Origin: Proteles cristata cristata
Lineage: Eukaryota > Chordata > Mammalia > Carnivora > Hyaenidae
Reading direction: 5' to 3'
Length of the DNA stretch: 64,000 nucleotides
NCBI GenBank assembly: GCA_017311185.1
Contig: JAESUZ010002871.1
Location: forward strand, 1,736,001 to 1,800,000
Shown here piece after piece: positions 35,215-45,974 of this stretch (the first letter of the stretch is position 1; each line of letters starts with the position of its first letter). The position numbers were made by a program, and so were the translations under genes. The notes beneath the pieces are model-generated. The model made no database searches, was not told the DNA's origin, and was given only the letters and a program-made list of their open reading frames with translations.

Positions 35215-36462
35215 AGGATTTTGGTAATGTGCCTGTTTTAAAACTCTTAGGCAACAGTGGAGGACGCAACCCTAATTCTCTGTGAGGATTCTCATTATCA
35301 ATCAACAAATTTTAATTAAATGTCTATAATAATATATAGTTAATACCTCTGCCAGAGACACTATTATTTCCTGTGTGTACTGTATTTGATAGTATATTTG
35401 ATAACGCTCCTGTCCTTCAAAGTTCAGAATTCACAAAGTAAATTCAAAGTGTAGAAAAGTCACGGGTATTGTGGCATAGGTGCTGAAAATAGGAAACTGA
35501 TAGGTCACTATCCTATTCACCCATGGGATAAAAATAATCTCGTAGGATTTTTTTACCTTTTTTCTAAGAATTCTTGGCTGTTTCAAAACCTTTGCAGATC
35601 TGGTCTGCTCCAGATTGTTTTTTTTCTCCAAAAGTTTTTTAGGAAGCTTATGGGGGTGCTGGCAAATGTTCTCATACAAACATTTACATCTACCATATTA
35701 CTTATTTGTTGAGCAAATATTTACTGGGAAGCTACTATTGCCATCATCTTAATGTTTGCTAACAATAAAATCTAGTATTTATGTATTAAAGTTCAGAGTC
35801 TTAATAGCAGAACAGGATTGAGTATCATTCTCAGGTTTCATGGAAGACTGTGTATAGGATGAGATTCTGTTGTCTATGAGGTAACAGCTATGATAAAAAT
35901 GCAGTGGCCTCCCCAGAACTGCTACTGAAGACGCATATCTATATGCATATCAATTCACTCAGACATGAGTGCTTTACCCAGCTTAAAGCCATAAATATAT
36001 TGGTCTTTAACTTCATCAACAATTTTGAATTTATCTAGGAAAGCCAATAGATTTACTATTTTTACTTACATAGGAGGAAAGGTTCTCAAATCAATGATGA
36101 CCCACCTTAACAAAATCCATTCAAACTGGTTTAATTAAAAATAGTACTTATAAGATATATGATTAACTAAATTAAAGAAAATGGAAGAAACTGGAAAGGA
36201 CTTGAATAACAAACAAGCAGGCAGAAAGGTTCTATGCACCGGCTTTCTGTGTAATATTTCTGTATTACACAGTTAAATTTCTCTAAAGGTTTTCTGAGTT
36301 GGTTAATACCCTTGGTGTAACTTTCACTGGTACATTGTCAAGCTTACCTTCATTCATACTATCGTAAAGATGAAACTCTATGAATTATAAAACAAATAAG
36401 AGTATTTGCTCAAATTGAATGTATAAAAAGCCCTTGATTAACAAACATTTAAATGATCTTAC

Positions 36463-36648
36463 CATTTCGTCCTCTGTATCTAATATTTCCTCTAGATCTG
36501 ACCGTGAAATGTTCAGGATAGAAGCTGCCAATGTCTGGGCTTTATGGGTTGAAGTTCTGCAAGCATCCCTGTTTTTCTGCATTTTTTTACGCTGTCTGAT
36601 TTGTTGCCTTATCTCATAGACATCGTTCTGTAATTCTTTGACCAAAGC
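36463..36648 (-). CDS. CNTLN: CNTLN (centlein) internal coding exon, 186 bp
   Basis: This is a 62-codon phase 0-0 exon beginning ALVKELQNDVYEIRQQIRQR and ending LEEILDTEDEM. The acceptor is ccaatgtgttgcag, just above 36648. The donor is ATG|GTAAGATC, just below 36463. The first half is a Q/K/E/R-rich coiled coil. The second half (THKAQTLAASILNISRSDLE) is a conserved non-repetitive stretch typical of the centlein C-terminal region. The stop-free frame extends only slightly beyond the exon on both sides, so the splice sites set the limits. The preceding exon was not found in the remaining 27 kb of the window. Confidence 0.9.
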
Positions 36649-37381
36649 CTGCAACACATTGGAAACACCGTGGGCTCATATGGAAGTCATAAATGAAGAC
36701 AAAGCAGTCATAATATAAAAATATGAGAATGTCAGCAAATCATTGCTTATTAGGATAACTCTGATCTTATTTATTCTGGAACACAATAGATTGCTCTTTA
36801 CTTATTGTCCGTATGCAATAAAAGCTGTCTTAAATGAGCACCTAGCTAACTTGCCGGATTAACCAAACTCTCCAATCCCTCTTTCAGATTTACAGTTTGG
36901 TGAATTCTTGTAGCAGTCGGGCTACTTTTCATCATGCCAGAGCATAACTATTCCTGCCCACTGAGCTGAGGCTATTTGTTTATTGCTGAATGTGTGTATA
37001 TTCGTTGTAACAGGTTAATTGTATAATTAATTTAAGTATTACATAAACTGGTGAAATATGGCTACAGAACAAGAGCTCTTTCTATTTTTTTAAACTGGAT
37101 TAGAAATCCTTTGTAAGGCCTTGATAAACGCAAGTTGAGTAAAAGTGTAATTAAAATATGTGTGGGCAAGACAACAATAAAGATAAAAAACAAACAAACA
37201 TAGGACTGTTGTACACGAGTCTTTAAGTTCTCCCTTTCAGAAAGGAATCAATGCTAGTCCACACCGTGCCTATGCATGCATGAGAAAAGGACACCCTTAC
37301 TCTGGGTGGACAGAGCTCTGGACTCAGGTGCCTGACTTTGTGAGCTGAGAGCATCCTAGCTAGATGTTTGGGTTTGTTTTG

Positions 37382-37600
37382 TTTTTTAAATTTTTTAATG
37401 TTTATTTATTTTGGAGAGAGAGGGAGAGAGACACAGTGAGCTGGGGAGGGGCAAAGAGAGAGAGACACACAGAATCTGAAGCAGGCTCCAGGCTCTGAGC
37501 TATCAGCACAGAGCCCACTGTAGGGCTGAAATCCACAAACTGCAAGATCATGACCTGAGCTGAAGTTGGACACTTAACCAACTGAGCCCCCAGGTGCCTC
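37382..37600 (-). mobile_element. CAN-SINE
   Basis: AATGTTTATTTATTTTGGAG tail side, GA-rich body, CAGGCTCCAGGCTCTGAGC, head CCCCCAGGTGCCTC. Imperfect flanking repeats TGTTTGGGTTTGTTTT (37365-37380) and TGTTTGGGTTGTTTTT (37601-37616). Confidence 0.9.
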
Positions 37601-37616
37601 TGTTTGGGTTGTTTTT

Positions 37617-37799
37617 CAATCTTTTGCCAGTTCAAGCAATGTTGCAATAAATAACGGTGCTCATGTATACATTTTGTATCTCTAGGATATAACCCTAAAA
37701 GTGAAATTGCTGGACCAGTGGGTGTGTCTAACTATAATTCTGAAAGCTGTTAATCTCCCCACCTGCCATCCAAGATAGACCTCCACAAAGAACATATGA
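37617..37799 (-). mobile_element. L1M fragment, minus strand
   Basis: Reversed ORF2 C-terminal and 3'UTR words: CAATGTTGCAATAAATAACG, GCTCATGTATACATTTTGTA and AAAGTGAAATTGCTGGACCA. Confidence 0.7.
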
Positions 37800-37809
37800 A
37801 AGTATTTGT

Positions 37810-38007
37810 GGGGCATCTGGATGGCTCAACTGGTTAAGCATCCAACTTCGGCTCAGGTCATGATCACACAGTTTATGAGTTTGAGTCCTATATCGGGCTA
37901 TCTGCTTTCAGTGTGGAGCCTGCTTCTCATCCTATGTCTACCCTCCTCCCCAGACCTCTCCAGCTTATGCTCTGTCTCTCTCTTTCAAAAATAAATAAAC
38001 ATTAAAA
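37810..38007 (+). mobile_element. CAN-SINE, first of a tandem pair
   Basis: Head GGGGCATCTGGATGGCTCAA, GTGTGGAGCCTGCTTCTCAT, tail AAATAAATAAACATTAAAA. It directly abuts a second same-strand SINE. Confidence 0.9.
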
Positions 38008-38214
38008 GACGGGCTCCTGGGTGGCTCACTCAGTTGAGCATGGGACTCGTGACCTCAGCCCAGGTCACGATATCACCCTTCATGAGTTCAAGCTCTGGAT
38101 CAGGTGCTGCACTGCCAATACAGAGTCTACTTGGGACTCTATTTTTCTCTCTCTCATTGCTCCTCTCCCACTTGTGCTGTCTCAGTCTCTCTCAAAATAA
38201 ATAAACTGAAAAAA
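38008..38214 (+). mobile_element. CAN-SINE, second of a tandem pair
   Basis: Head GGGCTCCTGGGTGGCTCACT, CAGAGTCTACTTGGGACTCT and tail AAAATAAATAAACTGAAAAA. The pair as a whole is bracketed by AAAGTATTTGT (37799-37809) and AAAGTACTTGT (38215-38225), so the second probably landed in the A-tail of the first. Confidence 0.9.
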
Positions 38215-38431
38215 AAAGTACTTGTTTCTCCATATCATTAGCAAAACAGCAAACTGGGATTTTACCAAAGATTGGTTTTTTCACTGTATGGGTAAGTTTC
38301 ATCTCTCTTATGGACAAAAAAAAAGGTGAACATCAGCCTTAAGAAATAATTATATTTTTTACTCATTTTTTTCTATTTTTCTTAGTGGTTTATAGGAATT
38401 GTTTATATATTGGGGATCTTAAATTTTTCTA

Positions 38432-38486
38432 CTGTATATATATATATATATATACAGTATATTCATATATATATATATATGAATTT
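38432..38486. repeat. Palindromic (TA)n
   Basis: CTG(TA)nCAG followed by TTCA(TA)nTGAA, two adjacent perfect inverted-repeat blocks able to extrude as hairpins. Confidence 0.85.
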
Positions 38487-39213
38487 TTTATTCTTTGTAT
38501 TTTTCTTTTGACAGTAAATAGTGTTCCATGCCAAGGAAAACTATTTCTTATTTTTAATATACTCAATGGTTGTTTTCCTTTCTTTTTCATTTTTCAATTT
38601 TGTGTAATACTTCAAAAAGTATTCTTCACAATGAGATATATATAAATGCATTTTCTAACCATGATCTTTTTCTGCTACTTTTAAGTTTTTATTTTTCAAT
38701 TTTCAATTTGTTACCTATTGGTCATTATTTAGAAATCACTACATAAAATCATACTTGGTTGTCCCATAACCATTCATTAAAAAGTCCATCATCGGAGGGA
38801 GGCAAGATGGCGGAGAAGTAAGGAGTTCCGTACTTGCACTCGCGCCCATACATCACACAGAAAAGATCTGAAGCCATTGGAAACCATACAAAACCTGAGA
38901 GACTGGGAGAAAAAAGGACGCAGAATCCACTGAGAAAGCCTTCTAACGTGAGTGCGAACCGGGGAAGGTAAAATCAGCCCGGGATCGGAGCCTCCAGGGT
39001 GGGAGGCGATCCCCCTCTACCCTCTACGGGGAGTGAGAGGGGAAAAGGGGAGAGTGCGAAACAGAAAAATCTCCGCTCGGTGCATAGAAAGACCGTACTT
39101 GCCAAATATCTGCACACCAGGTCCCCTCGCGACAACTGGTCCTGGGGGAGGCTGAGCACACAAACTGCTTCTTTGTGCCGCTCCTGGAGGTGGGGTTTTA
39201 AAGCGGAGCGGGT

Positions 39214-39602
39214 GCGCCTGCCGCCATTGTAGCTCCAGGGCGGCTGGGATCCCTGAAAGAGACGCGCAGACACCGGGCATCCGCGCTCCTGGCTGGCTGG
39301 AACTCGAGAGGGAAGGCAAAAAGCTAAAAACTGGAAATTTGCCTGTGAGTTCGTGTTTCGGGTGACGAGCCATAGAGAGACCCGGTTTTCCTCACTCCAG
39401 CGGCGGCGCGCCTGCCGCCATTGTAGCTCCAGGGCGGCTGGGACCCCTGAAGGAGACGCGCAGACACCAGGTGTCTGCGCTCCTGGCTGGCTGGAACATG
39501 AGAGGGAAGGCAAAAAGCTAAAAACTGGGAAATTTGCCTGTGAGTTCGTGTTTCGGGTGACGAGCCATAGAGAGACCCGGTTTTCCTCACTCCAGCGGGC
39601 TC
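39214..39602 (+). repeat. Two tandem ~194-bp monomers in the L1 5'UTR
   Basis: Each unit starts GCGCCTGCCGCCATTGTAGC (39214 and 39408) and ends TTTTCCTCACTCCAGCGG. They differ by a few substitutions and a one-base indel (CTGGAAATTT versus CTGGGAAATTT). This is the monomer-type promoter architecture known from some mammalian L1s. Confidence 0.9.
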
Positions 39603-39989
39603 AGGCTACGCGGACGCTGCAGGCAAGCCCCCGCGCATGCGCACCAGAGCCGACCAGAGAAGAAAGCAGCGATCCTGACTCCGCCCCCAGAGCTCAGCAG
39701 GGAGCCTGGAATAGCCCGAGGGGGTTGTCTGGGAAGCTGTGTCTAAGGCAACTTCAGCGGGACGCGGACTGGGATTTGGAGATTGGAACTGGCCTGGGTT
39801 GAAGAGTGCAACCAACTTCGGCTGCGTCCCCGGAACGGGGAGTTGACACGCCAAAAAAAAAAAAAAGCAAGCTGCAGCGCGGGGTTCAAGAAGGGACTGG
39901 AGCACCGTCACTCTCCTTCCCACAATCGCCAAGGCAGAACCCCCGCCTGAGGCATCGGATCACGCCACGCCCATCCCTGCCTGAGAGGT

Positions 39990-40100
39990 GCCCTCCTCCC
40001 TTTTTTTTTTTTTTTTTTTTCTTTTTCTTTTTTTCTTCTTTCTTTTTTTTTCCCCTTTCTTTTCTCTTTTTTTCTTCTTCTTTCTCTTTTCTCGCTTTTT
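39990..40100 (+). repeat. T/C-rich polypyrimidine tract
   Basis: About 110 bases of T with C interruptions inside the L1 5'UTR. A lysine-rich minus-strand frame over it is an artefact. Confidence 0.9.
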
Positions 40101-40900
40101 TCCCCAAAACACTGACCTGATTAACTCTGGTCGCCAGCTTGCTTAAACAATCACAAGTCCATTCTGTAAATGTAAATTCTACACCTACCGACTTTTTCAG
40201 CTATTTCTCTCAGGAGTAATTAGACTATATAGTTTCTCTGGATAATTCCAGCATCCTTCTCTCACCTATCCAACCACATTCTACCCTTTACCTCTTTGAA
40301 AAAAGTTTCTTATCCCTTCTGCCTGTTCATTCTATTTCCAAATCTGCCTTGTCTCACCCTGCCTTCTCTCTTTTTCTCTATGCTCTTCAACCAGCACTGC
40401 ATACACACGGCTATTTAACTGTAGCTGGGAAATCCAGGTATATGCTTTAAACCGTTCTTTGTCCATCGGTTTTCTTCTTTTTTCCTTTTCTTTTCCCCTT
40501 TTTGACCCTTTTATGTATTTTATGCTCCCTATTCGCCCTCCCTCCTCCGTCTTTTCTATTAACTTTTTCGTTTTCCCTCTCACTTTGCATGTTAGTTGAA
40601 TCAGCCTGTGCGTTTGTGTGCTCCTGCTCCCTGTGTGTCTGTCTGTCTGTTTTCTTTTCCAGGGCTATCTCAAGAAACAAGCTAGAGTACACAAGGTGAA
40701 GAGTCCCAAATATCACTACGAATAGGAAAATAAAATAACTAAGGTCCCAACAAGAGTGACCGAGGGATACCATTCAAAAAAACAATCTCTGAAAGGATAG
40801 GCCCTGGAAAGTCAAAGAGTTTCTTGGATATAGCAGTGCTCATAGAAACAGAGAGCATAACAGGTCTTTAAAACCAACAAGAGCCGGAAAGCTAACTAAA

Positions 40901-41785
40901 ATGACGAAACGAAAGAGCTCTCCTCCAAAGAAACTCCAAGAAGAAATGACAGCTAATGAACTCCTCAAAACAGATTATCAGCAGCATAAGTGAACAAGAT
41001 TTTAGAATAATAATGGTGAAATTAATAGCAGGGCTTGAAAAAAACATAGGGGACATCAAAGAAACTATGGCTACAGACAGAATGGAAAATAAAAATAGGC
41101 ATGAAGAATTAAAAAATGCGATAAATGAGATCCATAATAAATTAGAGGCCTCCAATGCACGGCTTGAAGAGGCAGAAAGGAGAATAAGTGATTTAGAAGA
41201 CACCATTATAGAAAAACAAGAAGCTGACAAAAAAAAGAGACAAACTGATCCAGGAACAGGAAAGAAGAATTCGAGAGCTCAGCGATACAGTCAAACGCAA
41301 CAATATCCGTATCATAGGAATCCCAGAAGAGGAAGAGAGAGGGAAAGGTGCTGAAGGAGTCCTGGAACAAATTATAGCAGAGAACTTCCCCGACCTGGGG
41401 AAGGAAGTCAATGTGGAAATACAAGAAGCTCAGAGGACTCCCCTCAGATGCAACTTGAATCGATCTTCTGCACGACATATCATCGTAAAAATGGCAAAAT
41501 ACAAGGACAAAGAGAATTTTGAAAGCAGCTAGGGAGAAAAGGGCCCTCACATACAAAGGGAAACCCATCAGAGTGGTGACAGACCTATCTACTGAAACGT
41601 GGCAGGCCAGAAAGGAATGGCAAGAGATCTTCAATGTGATGAACAGTAAAATATGCAGCCAAGAATCCTCTATCCAGCAAGCCTGTCATTCAAAATAGAA
41701 GGAGAGATAAAAACCTTTCCAAATAAACAGAAATTGAAAGAATTTGTCACCACAAGCCAGCCCTACAAGAAATCCTGAGGGGGAT
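40901..41785 (+). pseudogene. L1 ORF1 (broken)
   Basis: ATG at 40901 opens MTKRKSSPPKKLQEEMTANE, but the frame stops at TGA 40991-40993. The next frame (from 40956) carries the recognisable ORF1p middle: a short RIIMVKLIAGLEKN region, then a coiled coil (KNAINEIHNKLEASNARLEE). It fails again in the A8 run near 41230. The RNA-recognition and C-terminal parts continue in other frames (NNIRIIGIPEE-type near 41300). At least three or four indels, mostly in A-runs, separate the pieces. The ORF1 product normally binds L1 RNA as a trimer; this copy cannot make it. Confidence 0.9.
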
Positions 41786-41838
41786 GCTCTGAAGGAAAGG
41801 TTGCAAGGAACAAAGATTCCAGAGACACCACCACAAAC

Positions 41839-44800
41839 ATGAACCCTACAAAAGACACAAAGACTCTAAACCCACATATTTCAATAATAACACTGAATGT
41901 AAATGGGCTGAATGCTCCAATCAAAAGACATAGGGTAGCAGAATGGACTAAAAAACAAAATCCATCTATATGCTGTCTACAAGAAACTCATTTTAGACGG
42001 GAATATACCTTCAGATTAAAAGTCAGGGGATGGAGAAATATATATCATGCTACAGGAAATCAAAAGAAAGCCGGAGTAGCAATACTTATATCAGACAAAC
42101 TGGACTTTAAATTAAAGACAATCACAAGAGATGAAGAAGGGCACTCCATAATAATTACAGGGTCCATCCATCAGGAAGAACTAACAATCATAAATGTCTA
42201 CGCACCGAATATGGGAGCACCTAAATATCTAAAACAATTAATCACAAACAGAAACAAACTTATAGATAAGAATGTGCTAATAGCAGGGGACTTTAATACT
42301 CCACTTACAGCAATGGATAGGTCAACCAGACAGAAAATCACTAAAAAAATAATGGACTTGAAAGACACATTAGACCAGATAGATCTGACGGATATATTTA
42401 GAACTTTACATCCTGAGGCCAGGGAATTTACTTTCTTCTCAAGTGCGCATGGCACATTCTCCAAGATAGATCACATACTGGGACATAAAGCAGCCCTCAA
42501 TAAATAGAAAAGAATAGAGATCATACCATACACACTGTCAGATCACAATGCTTTGAAACTTGAAATCAATTACAGGAAGAAGTCTGGAAAACTTCCAAAA
42601 ACATGAAGGTTAAAGAACACCCTTCTAAAGAATGAATGGGCCAATCAGGCAATTAGAGATGAAATTAAAAAATATATGGAAACAAATGAAAATGAAAACA
42701 CAACAATTCAAAATCTATGGGATGCGGCAAAGGCAGTCCTAAGAGGAAAGTAGATTGCTCTCCAGGCCTATTTCAAGAGATTAGAAAAAGCGCAAGTCCA
42801 AAATCTAACAGCTCACCTAAAGGAACTAGAGGCAGAGCAACAAGAACGCCCTAAACCCAGTAGAAGAAGAGAAATAGTAAAAATTAGAACAGAAATAAAC
42901 AACATAGAGACCAAAGAAACAATTGAACAGATCAATGAAACCAAGAGTTGGTTTTTTGAAAAGGTAAACAAAATTGACAAACCTCTAGCCAGACTTATCC
43001 AAAAGAAAAGAGAGAGCACCCAAATGTACAAAATTATGAATGAAAATGGACTTCTTACAACCAACCCCTCAGAAATACAAGCAATTATCAGGGAATACTA
43101 TGAAAAATTATATGCCAAAAAATTGGACAACTTAGAAGAAATGGACAAATTCCTAAACACACACTCACTACGAAAATTCACACGGGAAGAAATAGAAAAC
43201 CTGAACAGACCCATAACGAGTGAAGAAATTGAATCAGTGATCAAAAATCTCCCAGCAAATAAGAGCCCTGGACCTGATGGCTTCCCTGGGGAATTCTACC
43301 AGACATTGAAAACAATTAATCCGAATTCTTCTCAAGTTATTCCAAAAAATAGAAAGCGAAGAAAAACTCCCGGACTCATTTTATGAAGCCAGCATCACAC
43401 TGATTCCCAAGCCAGACAGAGATCCAGCAAAAAAGAGAACTACAGGCCAATATCCTTGATGAATACGGATGCAAAAATTCTCAACAAGATCCTTGCAAAT
43501 CGAATCCAGCAGCATATCAAAAGAATCATCCACCAAGATCAAGTGGGATTCATTCCTGGGTTACAGGGCTGGTTCAACATTCACAAATCAATCAGTGTGA
43601 TACATCACATCATTAAAGAAAAGATAAAACCATATGATCCTGTCAATAGATGCAGAAAAAGCATTTGACAAAATACAGCATCCCTTCTTAATAAAGACTC
43701 TCGAGAAAGTTGGGATAGAAGGAACCTACTTAAACATCATCAAAGCCATCTATGAGAAGCCTTCAGCTAACATCATCCTCAACGGGAAAAACTGAGAGCT
43801 TTCCCCCTGAGATCAGGAACACGACAGGGATGCCCACTCTCACCACTGCTGTTTAACATAGTGCTGGAAGTCCTAGCATCAGCCATCAGACACCAAAAGG
43901 AAATCAAAGGCATCAGAATTGGCAAAGAGGAAGTCAAACTTTCACTCTTCCCAGATGACATGATACTCTACATAGAAAACCCGACAGGCTCCACCAGAAG
44001 CCTACTAGAACTGATCCAAGAATTCAGCCAAGTTGCAGGGTACAAAATCAATGTACAGAAATCAGTTGCATTTTTATACACCAACAATGAAGCAACAGAA
44101 AGAGAAATCAAGAAACTGATCCCATTCACAATTGCACAAAAAACCATAAAATACCTCGGAATAAACCTAACCAAGGATACAAGAGATCTGTATGATGAAA
44201 ACTATAGAAAACTTATGAAGGAAATTGAAGACGACACAAAGAAATGGAAAAACATTCCATGCTCATGGATAGGAAGAATAAATATAGTTAAGATGTCATT
44301 ACTACCTAAGGCACTCTACACATTCAATGCCATTCCAATCAAAATTGCACCAGCATACTTCTCAAAACTAGAACAAACTATCCAAAAATTTGTATGGAAC
44401 CACAAAAGACCCCGAATAGCCAAAGTAATCCTGAAAAATAAAACCAAAACGGGAGGGATCACCACCCCAGACTTTAGCCTCTACTACAAAGCTGTCATCA
44501 TCAAGACAGTATGGTATTGGCACAAAAACAGACATATAGACCAATGGAACAGAACTGAGAACTCAGAAGTGGACCCAAAAGTATACAGCCAACTAATCTT
44601 TGACAAAGCAGGAAAGAATATCCGATGGAAATAAGACAGCCTTTTAAACAGATGGTGTTGGGAGAACTGGACAGCAACATGCAGAAGAATGAAACCAGAT
44701 CATTTTCTCACACCATGCACAAAAATAAACTCAAAATGGATAAAGGACCTGAACGTGAGACAGGAAACCATCGAAACCCTAGAGGAGAAAGCAGGAAACA

Positions 44801-45690
44801 ACCTCCTTGACCTCCACCGCAGCAACTTCTTACTTGACACATCCCCAAAAGCAAGGGAATCAAGAGCAAAAATAAACTGTTGGGACCTCATCAAGATTAA
44901 AAGCTTCTGCCCAGCCAAGGAAACAACCCAGAAAATTAATAGGCAACCAACGGAATGGGAAAAGATAGTTGCAAATGACATATCAGATAAAGGGTTGATA
45001 TCCAGAATCTACAAGGAACTCATCAAACTACACGCCCGAAAAACAAACAACCCAGTGAAGAAATGGGCAGAAGATATGAACAGACCCTTCTCCAAAGAGG
45101 ACATCCAGATGGCCAACAGACACATGAAACGATGCTCAGCATCCCTCCTCATCAGGGAAATACAAATCAAAACCACACTGAGATACCACCTCACATCAAT
45201 CAGAGTGGCTAAAATGAGCCAATCAGAGAACTCTAGATGCTGGCGAGGATGTGGAGAAACGGGCACCCTCCTACACTGTTGGTGGGAATGTAAACTAGTA
45301 CAGCCCCTCTGGAAAACAGTGTGGAGGTTCCTCAGGAAACTAACAATAGAACTCCCCTAGGACCCAACAATAGCACTGCTAGGAATTTACCCAAGGGATA
45401 CATAAGTGCTGATGCATAGGAGCACATGGACCCCAATGTTCATAGCAGCACTCTCCACAATAGCTAAAACATGGAAAGAGCCTAAGTGACCATCAACAGA
45501 TGAATGGATCAAGAAGATGTGGTTTATCTGTACCATGGAATACTACATGGCAATGAGAAACAATGAAATCTAGCCATGTGTAGCAACATGGATGGACCTT
45601 GAGGGTGTTATGCTGAGCGAAATAAGTCAGGCAGAGAAGGACAAATATCATATGTGTGCACGTATAGAAGGATTAGGAGGAACTTGACGG
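41839..45690 (+). pseudogene. L1 ORF2 endonuclease/reverse transcriptase (broken)
   Basis: The first 222 codons (41839-42504) are intact and give the APE-type endonuclease: TLNVNGLNAP, QETHF, AGDFNTPL and SSAHGTFSKIDHILGH. In-frame stops follow at 42505, 42604, 42751, 44632 and 45358. Paired frameshifts occur in about 43300-43440 and 43630-43790. The RT domain is readable (NKSPGPDGFPGEFYQ, then the active-site block LFPDDMILY at 43945), and so is the cysteine-bearing C-terminus ([20 protein letters not shown]). The active-site motif reads FPDD instead of the usual FADD. The product would nick DNA and copy L1 RNA; this copy is dead. Confidence 0.95.
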
Positions 45691-45970
45691 AGGAACAAGG
45701 GGGAGAAGAAGGGGGGAAATGGTGGGAGAAAGGGAGAGAGGCAAACCATGAGAGACTCTTGAATGCTGACAAAAACTGAGGACTGATGGATGTGGGGGAA
45801 GGGGGAATGGGCATGGAGGTGGACACTTGTGGGGATGAGCACTGGGTGTTATGTGGAAACTAATTTGACAATAAACTATTTGTAAAAAATAAAATAATAA
45901 AAAAATAAAAAATATAAAAATAAAATACAATTAAATTAAAATTAAAAAAATCAATAAACATTTAAAAAGA
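45691..45970 (+). mobile_element. L1 3'UTR and A-rich tail
   Basis: A G-rich tract (GGGGGAGAAGAAGGGGGGAA), then GAGCACTGGGTGTTATGTGG, TTTGACAATAAACTATTTGT and an A-rich tail broken by T (about 45890-45970). The AATAAA inside is the likely L1 poly(A) signal. The last part (TCAATAAACATTTAAAAAGA) looks like a CAN-SINE tail. Confidence 0.85.
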
Positions 45971-45974
45971 AAAA

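Larger units (their letters stand above)
33826..36462 (-). other. CNTLN: CNTLN penultimate intron (about 2.6 kb)
   Basis: This intron lies between two phase-0 exons with consensus GT and AG ends. It contains a short SINE (34151-34264), a MIR-like piece (about 34655-34740), a CA microsatellite (35164-35213) and a phase-compatible cryptic exon candidate (35557-35658). The rest has no recognised feature. Confidence 0.85.
38794..40900 (+). promoter_or_regulatory. L1 5'UTR / internal promoter region
   Basis: A GC- and CpG-rich block (39200-39800), unlike the AT-rich surroundings, begins at the YY1-like start. It then runs through two tandem monomers, a T/C-rich tract (39990-40100) and a pyrimidine-rich stretch up to the ORF1 start. 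Long minus-strand open frames here come from the repeated GC-rich sequence and are not genes. Confidence 0.8.
38794..45970 (+). mobile_element. Full-length felid L1 (inactivated)
   Basis: About 7.2 kb with all L1 parts in order: 5' end GGGAGGCAAGATGGCGGAGA, 5'UTR with tandem monomers (to 40900), ORF1 (from 40901), a short inter-ORF spacer, ORF2 (from 41839), 3'UTR and an A-rich tail (from about 45890). CAAGATGGCGG at 38803-38813 matches the YY1 site that fixes the 5' end of L1 transcripts. No convincing target-site duplication was found. It lies antisense to CNTLN. ORF1 and ORF2 are both broken, so it cannot move by its own proteins. Confidence 0.95.

Noticed and set aside
38974..39590. Long minus-strand open frames (up to 179 codons) and overlapping plus-strand frames
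   Set aside because: They lie over the GC-rich tandem monomers of the L1 5'UTR. Their repeated peptide segments mirror the DNA repeat and do not resemble any protein.
38770..45972. CATTAAAAAG / CATTTAAAAAG as target-site duplication of the full-length L1
   Set aside because: The copies are short, A-rich, contain an indel and are not adjacent to the element ends, so they carry no weight.
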